A stretch of DNA of 64,000 bases, taken from Gammaproteobacteria bacterium (lineage in GTDB: Bacteria > Pseudomonadota > Gammaproteobacteria > Pseudomonadales > Azotimanducaceae). The stretch lies in the NCBI GenBank assembly GCA_026709365.1, contig JAPOTD010000055.1, positions 78,862 through 142,861 of the forward strand, in the 5' to 3' direction. The notes under the pieces are model-generated. The model had not been told where the DNA came from and made no database searches. It saw nothing but the letters and a program-made list of their open reading frames with translations. Position 1 is the first letter of the stretch. Every line of letters starts with the position of its first letter. Made by a program: the position numbers and the translations under genes. Shown in pieces: positions 8,959-17,700 of this stretch.

Positions 8959-9717
8959 ATGGATTTCGGATTGAAAGGCAAGGTTGCGCTGGTCACTGGC
9001 GGAGCGCGCGACGTGGGTGCGGAAATCAGCCGAACGCTCGCCGCCGAAGGCGCCACCGTGGCAATCAACTACAGAGGCTCGTCCGATCAGGCGGAGAGCC
9101 TGGTCCAAGAGATTCTTGCCAGTGGCGGGCGGGCCAAGGCCTATGCCGCCGACGTCACGGACTATGAAGCCGTCCGCGCCATGGTCGGGCAGGTGGTCGC
9201 GGACCACGGCGCCCTGCACATTCTGGTGAACAACGCCGGCCTCGCCATCCAGGAGCGGTTCGTGAACAGCAATCCGGAGCAGTGGCGGCAGCAGACCGAC
9301 GTCTGCCACTACGGCATCATCAACGCCTGCCATGCCGTCGCCCAAGTGATGATCGACCAGGCCGACGGCCGCATCGTCAACATCGTCGGGGACTCCGCCA
9401 GGGTGGGGGAGGCCAACATTCCCATCAAGGCGGCCACCGGCGGCTCCGCCATCGCGCTCACCAAGTCCGTCGCCAAGGAGCTCGGCCGATTCAACGTCAG
9501 GGCCAACGCCGTCGCCTTCGGGATGCTGGAAACCGCCCATGCCGACAAGGCCTGGCTGGAGGCCAACCGGGCCAAGATCGAACGCCAGTATCCGCTGCGG
9601 CGCATGGGGTTTCCGAAGGACGTGGCGCCCACCGTGGTGTTTCTGGCGTCCGACGCCACCGCTTGGGTCACTGGCCAAGTGGTGAGCGTCAGCGGCGGCT
9701 ACAGCATGGCGGACTAG
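8959..9717 (+). CDS. SDR-fold protein lacking the catalytic Tyr, Lys and Asn
   Basis: A 252-aa protein from ATG 8959, 3 bases after the iron-sulfur subunit. The Rossmann region looks intact (LVTGGARDVGAEI, LVNNAGLA) and the C-terminus has WVTGQVVSVSGGYSMAD. In the active-site segment the usual YxxxK is replaced: EANIPIKAATGGSAIALTKS has Ile and Thr where Tyr and Lys are expected. The Asn of the tetrad is Cys in TDVCHYGI. It probably binds a nucleotide or acyl-CoA but is unlikely to be a standard dehydrogenase. Its position inside the hydroxylase cluster suggests a role with that pathway's substrate. Confidence 0.85.
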   Translation: MDFGLKGKVALVTGGARDVGAEISRTLAAEGATVAINYRGSSDQAESLVQEILASGGRAKAYAADVTDYEAVRAMVGQVVADHGALHILVNNAGLAIQERFVNSNPEQWRQQTDVCHYGIINACHAVAQVMIDQADGRIVNIVGDSARVGEANIPIKAATGGSAIALTKSVAKELGRFNVRANAVAFGMLETAHADKAWLEANRAKIERQYPLRRMGFPKDVAPTVVFLASDATAWVTGQVVSVSGGYSMAD

Positions 9718-9726
9718 GTCGCTGTC

Positions 9727-11181
9727 TTGGACATTTCCGGTGAAACCGAGCTGAGCCTGCCGCGGGAAAAGGCTTGGGCCGGCCTCAACGATCCCGAAGT
9801 TCTGCGCCGGGCCGTGCCCGATTGCGAGTCCCTGGAGCGGGTGGGCAATCAAATGACCGGTGTGGTGGCTGCTCGCGTTGGCCCCGTTCGGGCGCGTTTT
9901 GAGGGCGTCGCCACGCTCTCGGACATCATCGAACCGGAGAGCTGCACCCTGACCGCGGCCGGCAAGGGCGGACTGGCCGGCTTTGCCAACGCCACGGTCA
10001 ACATCCGGCTGAGCGAGGACGGCGACTGCACTCGGCTCCGCTACGACGCCGAGTTTCGGCTGGGCGGCAAGCTGGCGCAGATCGGCTCGCGGCTGATCGA
10101 ATCGACCGCCCAGGTCTGGATCGAGCGCTTCTTCAAGCGATTTGCGGCGGTCGTCGAAGGTGGCGGCCTGCCGCCCGAAGCCGGCGCCGCCCGGACGTCC
10201 GCCGCACCGGGCGGCTGGCGGCAGCTCATCCGCAAATGGCGGGCGCAGCGGGCAGCGAAACGCGCAAAGCCAGCTTTCGCTGCCGCCGACCCGTCCGCAA
10301 GCGCCCCCGAAATTCAGGCGCTTCCCAGCCAGCCTGACGGGGCAGCAACCCGAGACTCAACCGCCGCATCCGCCGACGGCGTTGACGCAGCAGTGCTGCC
10401 AACCGGCTTTTTCGAGATTGAAGTCGGGTCGGGCGTCGGCCTGGTCACCATCAACCGTCCGGAGCGCGTCAACTGCCTGACCTTAGGAATGTGGCGGGAA
10501 CTGGCGCAGACCGTTCGTGACTTGGGCGCCAACGAGGACGTTCGTTGCCTGGTGATTCGAGGCGCCGGGGAGAACTTCTCCTCGGGCGCCGACGTGACCG
10601 AGTTTGGCGAGGTCCGCAGCACGCCGGAACAGGTCGGGGTCTATGAGCAGGCCGTTGACCGGGTGGCCGATGCGATCCTTGCCTGCAAGCACCCGGTGGT
10701 TGCCGCAATTGACGGCTACTGCTTCGGTGGCGGCTTGGCCATCGCCATGGCCTGCGACTTCAGAATCGCCACGGCAAGGGCCAGGTTCCGCATACCGGCC
10801 GCCAAGCTCTCGGTGGTCTATGGCTTGCGCGGCACCCAAACCCTGCTCGCCTTGGTTGGCTTAACTTGGGCCAAGCGCATGCTTTGCGTCGGTGAGCGGG
10901 TGGATGCGGCTCAAGCCCACGCCATTGGCCTGATCGATCAAGTGATCGACGCAGATGACCTAAGCGAGTCGATCGCGCCCTTCCTTGAGGCGATTCTCGC
11001 CGCCGCGCCGCTCACGGCCTCGGGCAGCAAGGCCCTGCTGAACGGCTTGGCCTACGGCGTTCCCGCTGACGTGGAACGCCAAGCCGCGCAGCTCATCCGC
11101 GAGGTCGGCGCGAGCGCGGACTACCAGGAAGGCCGCGCCGCCTTCGCCGCAGGGCGGGCGCCGAAGTTCATGGGACGGTAG
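9727..11181 (+). CDS. CoxG (SRPBCC)-enoyl-CoA hydratase/isomerase fusion
   Basis: A 484-aa protein from TTG 9727 (DISGETELSLPREKAW), the only plausible start. Residues 1-150 are a CoxG/SRPBCC domain (LRRAVPDCESLERVG, AGKGGLAGFANATVNIRL). Residues 150-220 are an Ala/Pro-rich linker. Residues 225-484 are a crotonase domain (VTINRPERVNCLT, FSSGADVTEFG, DGYCFGGGLAIAMACDFRIAT). The two glutamates used by hydratases are Ala here (GGGLAIAM, IPAAKL), so another crotonase-fold reaction, such as hydrolase, isomerase or decarboxylase, is likely. CoxG proteins help mature or anchor CO-dehydrogenase-like enzymes. Fusion to a crotonase suggests an acyl-CoA substrate. Confidence 0.88.
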   Translation: MDISGETELSLPREKAWAGLNDPEVLRRAVPDCESLERVGNQMTGVVAARVGPVRARFEGVATLSDIIEPESCTLTAAGKGGLAGFANATVNIRLSEDGDCTRLRYDAEFRLGGKLAQIGSRLIESTAQVWIERFFKRFAAVVEGGGLPPEAGAARTSAAPGGWRQLIRKWRAQRAAKRAKPAFAAADPSASAPEIQALPSQPDGAATRDSTAASADGVDAAVLPTGFFEIEVGSGVGLVTINRPERVNCLTLGMWRELAQTVRDLGANEDVRCLVIRGAGENFSSGADVTEFGEVRSTPEQVGVYEQAVDRVADAILACKHPVVAAIDGYCFGGGLAIAMACDFRIATARARFRIPAAKLSVVYGLRGTQTLLALVGLTWAKRMLCVGERVDAAQAHAIGLIDQVIDADDLSESIAPFLEAILAAAPLTASGSKALLNGLAYGVPADVERQAAQLIREVGASADYQEGRAAFAAGRAPKFMGR

Positions 11182-11187
11182 CTTCCC

Positions 11188-12102
11188 GTGAAGCCCGCTC
11201 CATTCGACTATTGCGCGCCGCAATCGATTGACGAGGCGTTGGCAAGGCTCGCCGCCGCGCCCCAAGCCAAGCTGCTCGCCGGGGGCCAAAGCCTGATCCC
11301 GATGCTGAACTTCCGCCTGCTGGCCACGGACCTGCTGATCGACCTGACCGGGATTGCCGAACTGCGCGGCATTCTCCCCCACGGTCGGTCGGTGCGAGTC
11401 GGCGCCCTGACCACCCACCACGAGGTCGAGACCTCCGCGCTCATTCGGGAGCGCTTTCCGGTGATGGGCGAAGTGATGCGGCATGTGGCGCATTTGGCCA
11501 TCCGCAACCGGGGCACCATTGGCGGCAGCTTGGTCCACGCCGACCCTGCCGCCGAGTGGCCCTTGCTGGCCGTCCTGCTCCAGGCGCGGCTCCATGCCGT
11601 CGGCCCCAGCGGCAAGCGCGCGATAGACGCCCAGGACTTCCTGCTGGGCGCACTCACCTCAAGCCTTGATGCCGATGAGATTCTGCTGCGCATCGACTTC
11701 CCGGCGCTGCCCCGCCGCACGGCCTGGGCGTTCGACGAAGTGGCCCTGCGGGCGGGCGACTTCGCGCTGTGCGCTGCCGCCGTCACCCTTTCAGTGGGCG
11801 GCAGCCGGCTTACGGGCGGACCCCGAATCACGGACGCCCGCATCGCCCTTGCCGGAGTGGCCGACACCGCCGTTCGGGTTCCCGTCGCTGAGCGGATGAT
11901 TCGCGGCCAAAGGCGCCTCACCCCGGAGTTGGCGCACCAGGCGGCCTGTGCCGTGCGCGACGCGATCAACCCGAACGCCGACCTGCATGCTTCCGCGGAC
12001 TACCGTCGGCATCTATGCCATGGGCTGGTGAAGCGCTTGCTTGAGGAAGCGCAGCGATCCTGCGCGGCTCCGGCGGCCGACGACGGGGGAGACGGCCATT
12101 AG
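11188..12102 (+). CDS. FAD-binding subunit of a molybdenum hydroxylase (CoxM type)
   Basis: A 304-aa protein from GTG 11188, 6 bases after the fusion gene. FAD-binding motifs of the family are present: AGGQSLIPMLNFRL near the N-terminus and IRNRGTIGGSLVHADPAAEWP in the middle. Its C-terminal domain includes RITDARIALAGVADTAVR. It receives electrons from the [2Fe-2S] subunit and passes them to the final acceptor. The stop overlaps the start region of the large subunit. Confidence 0.93.
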   Translation: MKPAPFDYCAPQSIDEALARLAAAPQAKLLAGGQSLIPMLNFRLLATDLLIDLTGIAELRGILPHGRSVRVGALTTHHEVETSALIRERFPVMGEVMRHVAHLAIRNRGTIGGSLVHADPAAEWPLLAVLLQARLHAVGPSGKRAIDAQDFLLGALTSSLDADEILLRIDFPALPRRTAWAFDEVALRAGDFALCAAAVTLSVGGSRLTGGPRITDARIALAGVADTAVRVPVAERMIRGQRRLTPELAHQAACAVRDAINPNADLHASADYRRHLCHGLVKRLLEEAQRSCAAPAADDGGDGH

Positions 12103-14473
12103 CCGCCCGAAGTACGTCGGCGCGCCGGTTGAGCGGCGCGAGGACGGCCGGCTGCTCACTGGCCGGGGCCGGTTCGTGGATGACGTCGCAATCGCCGGCA
12201 CGCTGCACGTCGCCTTCCGCCGCAGCGACCATGCCCATGCGCGCATCCTCAAAGTGGACTCGAAAGCCGCGGCGGCCTGCCCGGGCGTGGTCGCCATCTA
12301 CGTCGCCGAGGACATCGAGGCGGACTTCCAGCCCATCGTCGCCCAATCGCGCATGCGCGGCTACCAGCCCACTGCGCAGCCGATTCTGGCCAAGGAGAAG
12401 GCGCGATTCGCGGGGGAGGCCATCGCTGCGGTCGTGGCCGAGAGCCGCTATCTGGCCGAAGACGCCGCAGCGCTCATTGAAGTCGAGTACGAAGCGCTGG
12501 AAAGCCTCGTGGATCCGCTGCGGTCGCTGGCCGAGGACGCGCCCAGGCTCCACGACGGCACCTCGTCCAACGTGTTGGTCGAACGCAGGTTCCAGCGCGG
12601 CGAGGTCGAGCAGGCGTTCCACAATCCGCCGTTGGCGGTGAAGGAACGGTTCCGCTTTCGCCGCAAGGCGCCGGCGGCACTGGAGAACCGGTGCTACCTC
12701 GCCGACTATCGCGGTGCTGCGGACTCCCTGACCCTACACACCTCCACCCAAGTCCCCGGCATCGTTCGGGACGCGCTGGTGGACTGCTTGGCCATCCCCG
12801 GAAGCCGCCTGCGGGTGGTCGCCCCGGATGTCGGGGGAGGCTTTGGCGGCAAAACCTCGCTCTATCCCGAGGAGGTGCTGGTCTGCGTTCTCTCCCGCAG
12901 GCTGGAACGTCCCGTCAAGTGGACGTCCGACCGGCTTGAGGACCTCACCGCCACCAGCCACGGCTTTGATGAGGTCGTCGAAGCTGAACTCGCTTTGGAC
13001 GAGGAGGGCAACTTCCTGGGGCTGCGCGCCGACGTCATCGGCGATGTGGGCGCTTACTCACTTTTCCCCTTCACTGCCGGAATCGAGCCGGTTCAGGTGG
13101 CGAGCTTCCTGCCCGGCCCCTACAGGATCGACGCCTATCAAGGCCGGGTTCGATGCGTGGCCACTTCCAAAACGGCTTTGGGGCCGTATCGCGGCGTCGG
13201 CCGGCCAGCCGCCACCTTCGTGATGGAGCGCTTGGTCGATATGGCGGCGAGGCGCTTGGGGCAGGATCCGAAGGCGATGCGCCTGCGCAATCTCGTGCAG
13301 CCGGAGGACTTCCCCTACAAGGTCGCATCGGGGATTGTCTGGGATCGCTCCGGGTTCACGGAGAGCTTGGCCGCGGCCTGCGAGGCCATTGGCTACGAGT
13401 CGCTCAGAGGGCAGCAGGAGGAGGCGCGCGAGCAGGGACGCCTGCTCGGCATCGGCATGGCCACGTATGCGGAGTTGACCGGCATCGGCTCCCGGCTGTC
13501 CGCATCGCCCGGCATGCCCTTCAACACGGGCACCGAAACGGCCCACGTCTGCCTCGACTCGACCGGCGGCATAACGGCGCGTTTTGGCGTGACCTCCTTC
13601 GGCCAAGGCCTTGAAACGGCGCTCTCCCAAGTGGTTGCCGACGAGCTCGGCGTGGCCATTGAGGACGTCACCATCGTCCAAGGGGATACTGCGGCGGTCG
13701 CCCACAGCACCGGTTCCTACGCCAGCCGCGGGGCCGTCATGGGCGCGGGCGCGGCCATGCTCGCCTGCGCCGCGCTCAAGGAACGCCTGCTGCGGGTCGC
13801 CGGGTTGATGCTCAACGCTCCGCCCGAGGAGGTGACCTTGGCCGAAGCGGGCTTCTCGGCCCCGCACTCCGACCGCAGGATCGGCTTCGGTGAGCTGGCC
13901 AAGACCTACTATTCCCGGCAGGGCGCCATTGCCACGGACCTAAAGAACGAACTCGGCGAGCTCTCGGCGAGCCGCATGTACGACCCTGAGTGGGGCACCA
14001 CGTCCTGCGGCACCCACATCGCGCTGGTGGAAGTGGACCGCGAGACCTGCCAAGTGAAGGTGCTGAAGTACCTCGTGGCAGAGGACTGCGGGCAGCTGAT
14101 CAACCCCCGGATCGTCGAAGGCCAGAACCACGGCGGGGTGGCCCAGGGCATTGGCGCCGCGCTGCTTGAAGAGGTGATCTTCGACGAGCAGGGCCAAAAC
14201 CTGACCGCAAGCTTCATGGACTATGTGCTGCCCTCGGCGGCGGAGGTGCCCCGCATGGAGCAGGTCCATCTGGACTTGGAAAAACCAAAGACCCTCGGCG
14301 GGATTCGGGGCATGGGCGAGGGCGGGACCATCGGAGCGCCCGCGGCGATCGCCAACGCCGTCGCCGACGCCCTCGCGCCGTTCGATTGCGAAGTCACCGA
14401 ACTGCCGATCACGCCGGAGCGGATCTTCCGGCTGACGCGGGATGGGCGCGACGGCTCTGGGCGAGGGAACTGA
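12041..14473 (+). CDS. Molybdopterin-binding large subunit, CoxL form II type
   Basis: A protein of about 790-810 aa with aldehyde oxidase/xanthine dehydrogenase domains: the a/b hammerhead (about 25-130) and molybdopterin domains (VAPDVGGGFGGKTSLYPEE, TSFGQGLETALSQVVADELG). The loop over the Mo site reads ALGPYRGVGRPA, close to the AYRGAGR of CoxL form II and not the AYRCSFR of true CO dehydrogenase. The C-terminal Glu of GGIRGMGEGGTIGAP is present. The substrate is therefore unlikely to be CO. The first in-frame start, TTG 12041, overlaps the FAD subunit by 62 bases. A start at ATT 12098 beside its stop is an alternative. Confidence 0.92.
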   Translation: MRKRSDPARLRRPTTGETAISRPKYVGAPVERREDGRLLTGRGRFVDDVAIAGTLHVAFRRSDHAHARILKVDSKAAAACPGVVAIYVAEDIEADFQPIVAQSRMRGYQPTAQPILAKEKARFAGEAIAAVVAESRYLAEDAAALIEVEYEALESLVDPLRSLAEDAPRLHDGTSSNVLVERRFQRGEVEQAFHNPPLAVKERFRFRRKAPAALENRCYLADYRGAADSLTLHTSTQVPGIVRDALVDCLAIPGSRLRVVAPDVGGGFGGKTSLYPEEVLVCVLSRRLERPVKWTSDRLEDLTATSHGFDEVVEAELALDEEGNFLGLRADVIGDVGAYSLFPFTAGIEPVQVASFLPGPYRIDAYQGRVRCVATSKTALGPYRGVGRPAATFVMERLVDMAARRLGQDPKAMRLRNLVQPEDFPYKVASGIVWDRSGFTESLAAACEAIGYESLRGQQEEAREQGRLLGIGMATYAELTGIGSRLSASPGMPFNTGTETAHVCLDSTGGITARFGVTSFGQGLETALSQVVADELGVAIEDVTIVQGDTAAVAHSTGSYASRGAVMGAGAAMLACAALKERLLRVAGLMLNAPPEEVTLAEAGFSAPHSDRRIGFGELAKTYYSRQGAIATDLKNELGELSASRMYDPEWGTTSCGTHIALVEVDRETCQVKVLKYLVAEDCGQLINPRIVEGQNHGGVAQGIGAALLEEVIFDEQGQNLTASFMDYVLPSAAEVPRMEQVHLDLEKPKTLGGIRGMGEGGTIGAPAAIANAVADALAPFDCEVTELPITPERIFRLTRDGRDGSGRGN

Positions 14474-14508
14474 CCCTTGCGGATTTGATTTGCAGTCCCC
14501 CAATGATA

Positions 14509-14532
14509 TGGTGTGTAGCCTCATACACATCA
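14509..14532. promoter_or_regulatory. Inverted-repeat operator of the TA pair
   Basis: TGGTGTGTA (14509-14517) and TACACATCA (14524-14532) form an 8-of-9 inverted repeat with a 6-base spacer, placed 9 bases before the antitoxin ATG. A possible -35 (TTGATT) lies upstream and a -10-like ATATGG overlaps the left arm. Autorepression by the antitoxin/toxin complex at such sites is usual for VapBC-like pairs; here it is inferred. Confidence 0.5.
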
Positions 14533-14541
14533 GGCAACGAC

Positions 14542-14778
14542 ATGACGCATCGCATCAACATCGTCGTTCACGACGACGTCTGGCGTTTTCTGCGGGACGT
14601 TCCGCTGGGGCAGCGCAGTCGAACCATCAACGAAGCGCTGCGGGCTTGGGTGCGCCGCCGTCGGCGTTTGGATGCCGCTGCCGACATGGACCGGCTGCGC
14701 AAAGACGTCGGTGCCCAAGCAGTCACCGCCGAGGAGGTCGTGCGATGGGTTCGGGAGGACCGGGACGCAGGACATTGA
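14542..14778 (+). CDS. VapB-type antitoxin
   Basis: A 78-aa protein from ATG 14542 (MTHRINIVVHDDVWRFLRDV). The N-terminus suits a ribbon-helix-helix DNA-binding fold (NIVVHDDVW, then GQRSRTINEALRAWVRRRR). The C-terminal tail would wrap the toxin. Its TGA stop overlaps the TTG start of the downstream PIN-domain gene, and an inverted repeat lies directly upstream. It should neutralise the PIN RNase and repress its own operon. Confidence 0.72.
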   Translation: MTHRINIVVHDDVWRFLRDVPLGQRSRTINEALRAWVRRRRRLDAAADMDRLRKDVGAQAVTAEEVVRWVREDRDAGH

Positions 14779-15239
14779 TCGAGCCGCAGGTTGTCGTGCC
14801 GGATGCTTCGGTGATTCTGAAGTGGGTGCTGCCCCCTGCCGATGAGTCCGATGTGGAGCAAGCCATTCGGCTGCGCGATGCGATAGCCAACGGACAGGCG
14901 CGAGCAGTCGTGCCCAGTTTGTGGATCTACGAACTGGGCAACACCCTAGCCCGGCGTGTGCCGAAATCCGCCGAGGCGATATTGGGGGCTTTGAAGCGAT
15001 TTGATTTCAATATCGGCGCGGAGTCCCAGAGCTGGATGAGTCAGGTTCTGGACCTTACCCGGCGCTACGGCGTGACGTTCTACGATGCCGCCTACCATGC
15101 CCTGGCGATCATCCATCAAGGCGTTTTCGTGACGGCGGACGAGCGCTATCTGAGGCAAGCGGCCGAAGCCGGCCGCGTCGCGCACGTCAGGGATTGGCAA
15201 GAGACCACCCCCACCTCACTATCCTCTTCGAGCTCGTGA
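14775..15239 (+). CDS. vapC: PIN-domain RNase toxin (VapC type)
   Basis: A 154-aa protein from TTG 14775, overlapping the antitoxin stop (TTGA). PIN motifs are present: VVPDASVILKWVLP (first Asp), IYELGN (Glu), TFYDAAYHALAI (Asp) and VTADERYL (Asp). VapC toxins are Mg2+-dependent RNases that cut tRNA or rRNA. An in-frame ATG at 14745 would add 10 residues but would overlap the antitoxin further. The C-terminus is a Ser-rich run. Confidence 0.85.
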   Translation: MIEPQVVVPDASVILKWVLPPADESDVEQAIRLRDAIANGQARAVVPSLWIYELGNTLARRVPKSAEAILGALKRFDFNIGAESQSWMSQVLDLTRRYGVTFYDAAYHALAIIHQGVFVTADERYLRQAAEAGRVAHVRDWQETTPTSLSSSSS

Positions 15240-15276
15240 CGGCTGGCCTCGGTTCCCCTCCACCGCCGCTCCTCAG

Positions 15277-16272
15277 TCAAGCGAACTCATCGGCCACAGG
15301 CGCCATGAGATAGCAGAGGCAGTCCTGCCGGACCACGCTGGCGTCGGTGGTGTACATGGCGGGCGTCAGGGTGCGGGTCGCCAGGATGCGGCCGTTGCGC
15401 ACTTCCAGGAAGCGGCTCGTGACGTCCCGGTGGCTGTTGTCGAGCACTTGCAGGTTGAACCCGTCCTTGGCCCTTCCAAATTCCGTTCCCGCAGGCAGCG
15501 GGCGAAAGTTGCTGGCCTCCAGGTCGCCGTTGAGGATCAGGTCGAGGTCGCACAGGCCTGCGTCGGAAAATCCGAAACTGGCGTTGGCTGGCGGATGCAC
15601 CCGGGCCAGCGTTCGGTAGAGGCGCAGCTCGTCAGCGCGGGCGGTCGGCGCTGCCGCTAGGTCGAGCAGGCCATCCAAGTAGCAGTCGGCGCGACCCTTG
15701 GCTTCGGGATCGTCCACCGGGCCAAGTTCGAGGGTGATGCTGGGCGCGCGTCCGGCAAAGGCTCGGGTCAGCACCGTGTCCGGCTCCTCCACGATCACGC
15801 CCGCGCCGCCATGCAGGTGGGCTAGGCCTAGGCTGCCGGGGGAGAGATCGGTCAGCACCGCGTAGGCTGGGTTCCTGCCGGTGTTGTTGTGCAGGTCCAC
15901 CACCGCCATCAGCGGCTCATCGCCGATGGCATCCAGCACTTCCCTGGCGATCCCGCTGGCGGGCCGCCATATGCGATTGAAGTCCGTTTGGTCCGGGAGC
16001 GTGCGCACGCCCGCGGCCGCGGCCCTGACGTTGCCGATGAGAATCAGCAGATCGCGCGGCAGCCTAGCGGCGCGGCGTCGCAGCACCTGCCGCAGCCCGT
16101 CCCAGCCGCTGGTTTCGTTGCCGTGCAGCAGGACGCTGATCAGCAGCGGGGTGGGCTCGACGCCCTTGAGACGCAGCAGGGCAGGTGCGCCGAGCCGGTC
16201 GTTCAGGGCTGGTGCCTCCACATCGAGCAAACCGGGCGGCAGGCCCGCAATGCGTCGCAAGGCGGCGGTCAT
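15277..16272 (-). CDS. Succinylglutamate desuccinylase/aspartoacylase-like M14 hydrolase
   Basis: A 331-aa protein from ATG 16272. Zinc-ligand and catalytic motifs of the AstE/aspartoacylase family are visible: LLHGNETSGWDGL (His and Glu), NVRAAAAGVRTL, DFNRIW and VDLHNNTGRNP (second His). These enzymes remove acyl groups from amino acids or small peptides. The start overlaps the stop of the GCS2-type ligase by ATGA, so the two are translated together and probably act on related gamma-glutamyl or N-acyl compounds. The exact substrate is unknown. Confidence 0.88.
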   Translation of the reverse strand: MTAALRRIAGLPPGLLDVEAPALNDRLGAPALLRLKGVEPTPLLISVLLHGNETSGWDGLRQVLRRRAARLPRDLLILIGNVRAAAAGVRTLPDQTDFNRIWRPASGIAREVLDAIGDEPLMAVVDLHNNTGRNPAYAVLTDLSPGSLGLAHLHGGAGVIVEEPDTVLTRAFAGRAPSITLELGPVDDPEAKGRADCYLDGLLDLAAAPTARADELRLYRTLARVHPPANASFGFSDAGLCDLDLILNGDLEASNFRPLPAGTEFGRAKDGFNLQVLDNSHRDVTSRFLEVRNGRILATRTLTPAMYTTDASVVRQDCLCYLMAPVADEFA

Positions 16273-17681
16273 AGGGGCCAAGCGTGAACCGGCTCGCCTT
16301 GGTTTTGGCGCTCCAGGTAGGCCATGACCAAGCGATTGCCGTCCATGCCGTGCGCCCGCGCCCAGCGCCGCTGCCACTCGGCGCCGTTTTGGCCGGACTC
16401 GACGCGGGCCTCCACCAATCCCAGATGCTCATCAATCTCCGTTTCCGGTATGCCGTAGTGGGCAAGCCCCCGCCGGGCAAGGGGCAGCAACTCATCGAGC
16501 AGCAGCGCCCGGGCGCTCAGCGGCCCGCCTCGCCAGACCAGTTCAGCGCCGATGCCATGGCGGGCGGCCGCATAGAAGTTGGCGCGCACGGTCTCGAAGC
16601 TCAATTGGGTCTCTATGGCTTCATCCGCCAAGCCTAAGCCCCTGACCAAGCCGAAGAACAGGGCGGCGTTGGCAACGCAGTCGCGGATGGTCGGCCCCGC
16701 GGAAACCGAGCGATGCTCGATGCGCAAATGGACTTGGCCGTCGTGGTCGAAGCCGATGAGGGGACGGTTCCAGCGCCAAATGGTGCCGTTGTGAAAGCGC
16801 GCGTGGGCGAACTTGCCGGGCGCGGCATCGGTCACGGCGGGAATCAGGATGGGGTGCTGCTGCTGGTTGGTGGCGAAGATCTCGAACAGGGAGTCCTCAG
16901 CGAACCCGGCCCCAAAGTCCACCCGCTGCGGATAGTGGGGGCCGATGTCCACGGCCTGCTCGAAAAGGGGAATGCGGGTTTCCGCCCACAGCCGGCGCCC
17001 GAACAGGGACGGTGAGTTGGCGCAGGCCGCCACCATGGGCGCGGAGACGGCCATGGCGGCATTGAAGTCCCGCACGGCGTTGTCCGGCTTGCACTGCAGG
17101 TGAATCTGGAACGAAGTGGCGGCGGCTTCCAGCATCACGTCGGGGTGCTGCATGGCCAGTTCATCCTCACCCTCGATGCGCACCTTCAGCGGCTGGCCGT
17201 CGCGCAGCGCCATCACCCGGTCGTTCAGGGCTTGGTAGCGCACCATTCGCGACATGTGCGCGGAGTTGAGCATGGCGTCCTTGATGGTGGGCAGGATGCC
17301 GATGGTCACCAGCTGGCAGCCAAGGTCGCCGGCGGCTGCCTGGCAAGCCTGCCAAGTGGCGGAGAGCTCATCGTGCAGGCGCGAGAAGGCGCGTCCCGAC
17401 AGCGCGGTGGGGCTGCCATTCAACTCCACGTTGTAGTTGGCCAGTTCCGGCACCACCAAGGGGTTGTTGAGATGGCTTAGGAAGCGGTCGTTTTCCGGCA
17501 GGGGGTTGCCGTTTCGGTCAACCAGCCAGGCCTCGAGCTCGAAGCCGGCGATGTCGCCCCGTTCGCTGAATCGGTTGCCGCTGAACTGCTCGGCGAGCAG
17601 GCGCGTCTCCTCGTCGAGACGAAAGCGGAACACGCTGAAGTCCTTGGCGTTGAAGTGGCGGCGTGAGATCTCGTCGCCCAA
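16269..17681 (-). CDS. Glutamate-cysteine ligase family (GCS2-like) carboxylate-amine ligase
   Basis: A protein of about 470 aa. The likely start is TTG 17681 (GDEISRRHFNAKDFSVF), with GAGGGTGAGG 14-23 bases before it. In-frame TTGs further upstream run into the small gene at 17701-17958. GCS2 features: AGFELEAWLVDRNGNPLPEND (the ATP/Mg glutamate), NYNVELNGSPTALSG, SFQIHLQCKP and LRIEHRSVSAGPTIRD. The family ligates glutamate to an amine such as cysteine, giving a glutathione precursor. Coupling with an aspartoacylase-like hydrolase hints at a dedicated small-molecule pathway rather than housekeeping glutathione synthesis. Confidence 0.8.
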   Translation of the reverse strand: MGDEISRRHFNAKDFSVFRFRLDEETRLLAEQFSGNRFSERGDIAGFELEAWLVDRNGNPLPENDRFLSHLNNPLVVPELANYNVELNGSPTALSGRAFSRLHDELSATWQACQAAAGDLGCQLVTIGILPTIKDAMLNSAHMSRMVRYQALNDRVMALRDGQPLKVRIEGEDELAMQHPDVMLEAAATSFQIHLQCKPDNAVRDFNAAMAVSAPMVAACANSPSLFGRRLWAETRIPLFEQAVDIGPHYPQRVDFGAGFAEDSLFEIFATNQQQHPILIPAVTDAAPGKFAHARFHNGTIWRWNRPLIGFDHDGQVHLRIEHRSVSAGPTIRDCVANAALFFGLVRGLGLADEAIETQLSFETVRANFYAAARHGIGAELVWRGGPLSARALLLDELLPLARRGLAHYGIPETEIDEHLGLVEARVESGQNGAEWQRRWARAHGMDGNRLVMAYLERQNQGEPVHAWPL

Positions 17682-17700
17682 TTGGTGCCCGACCTCACCC

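Noticed and set aside
12041..14473. True aerobic CO dehydrogenase
   Set aside because: The active-site loop is PYRGVGR rather than the AYRCSFR of CO-oxidising CoxL.
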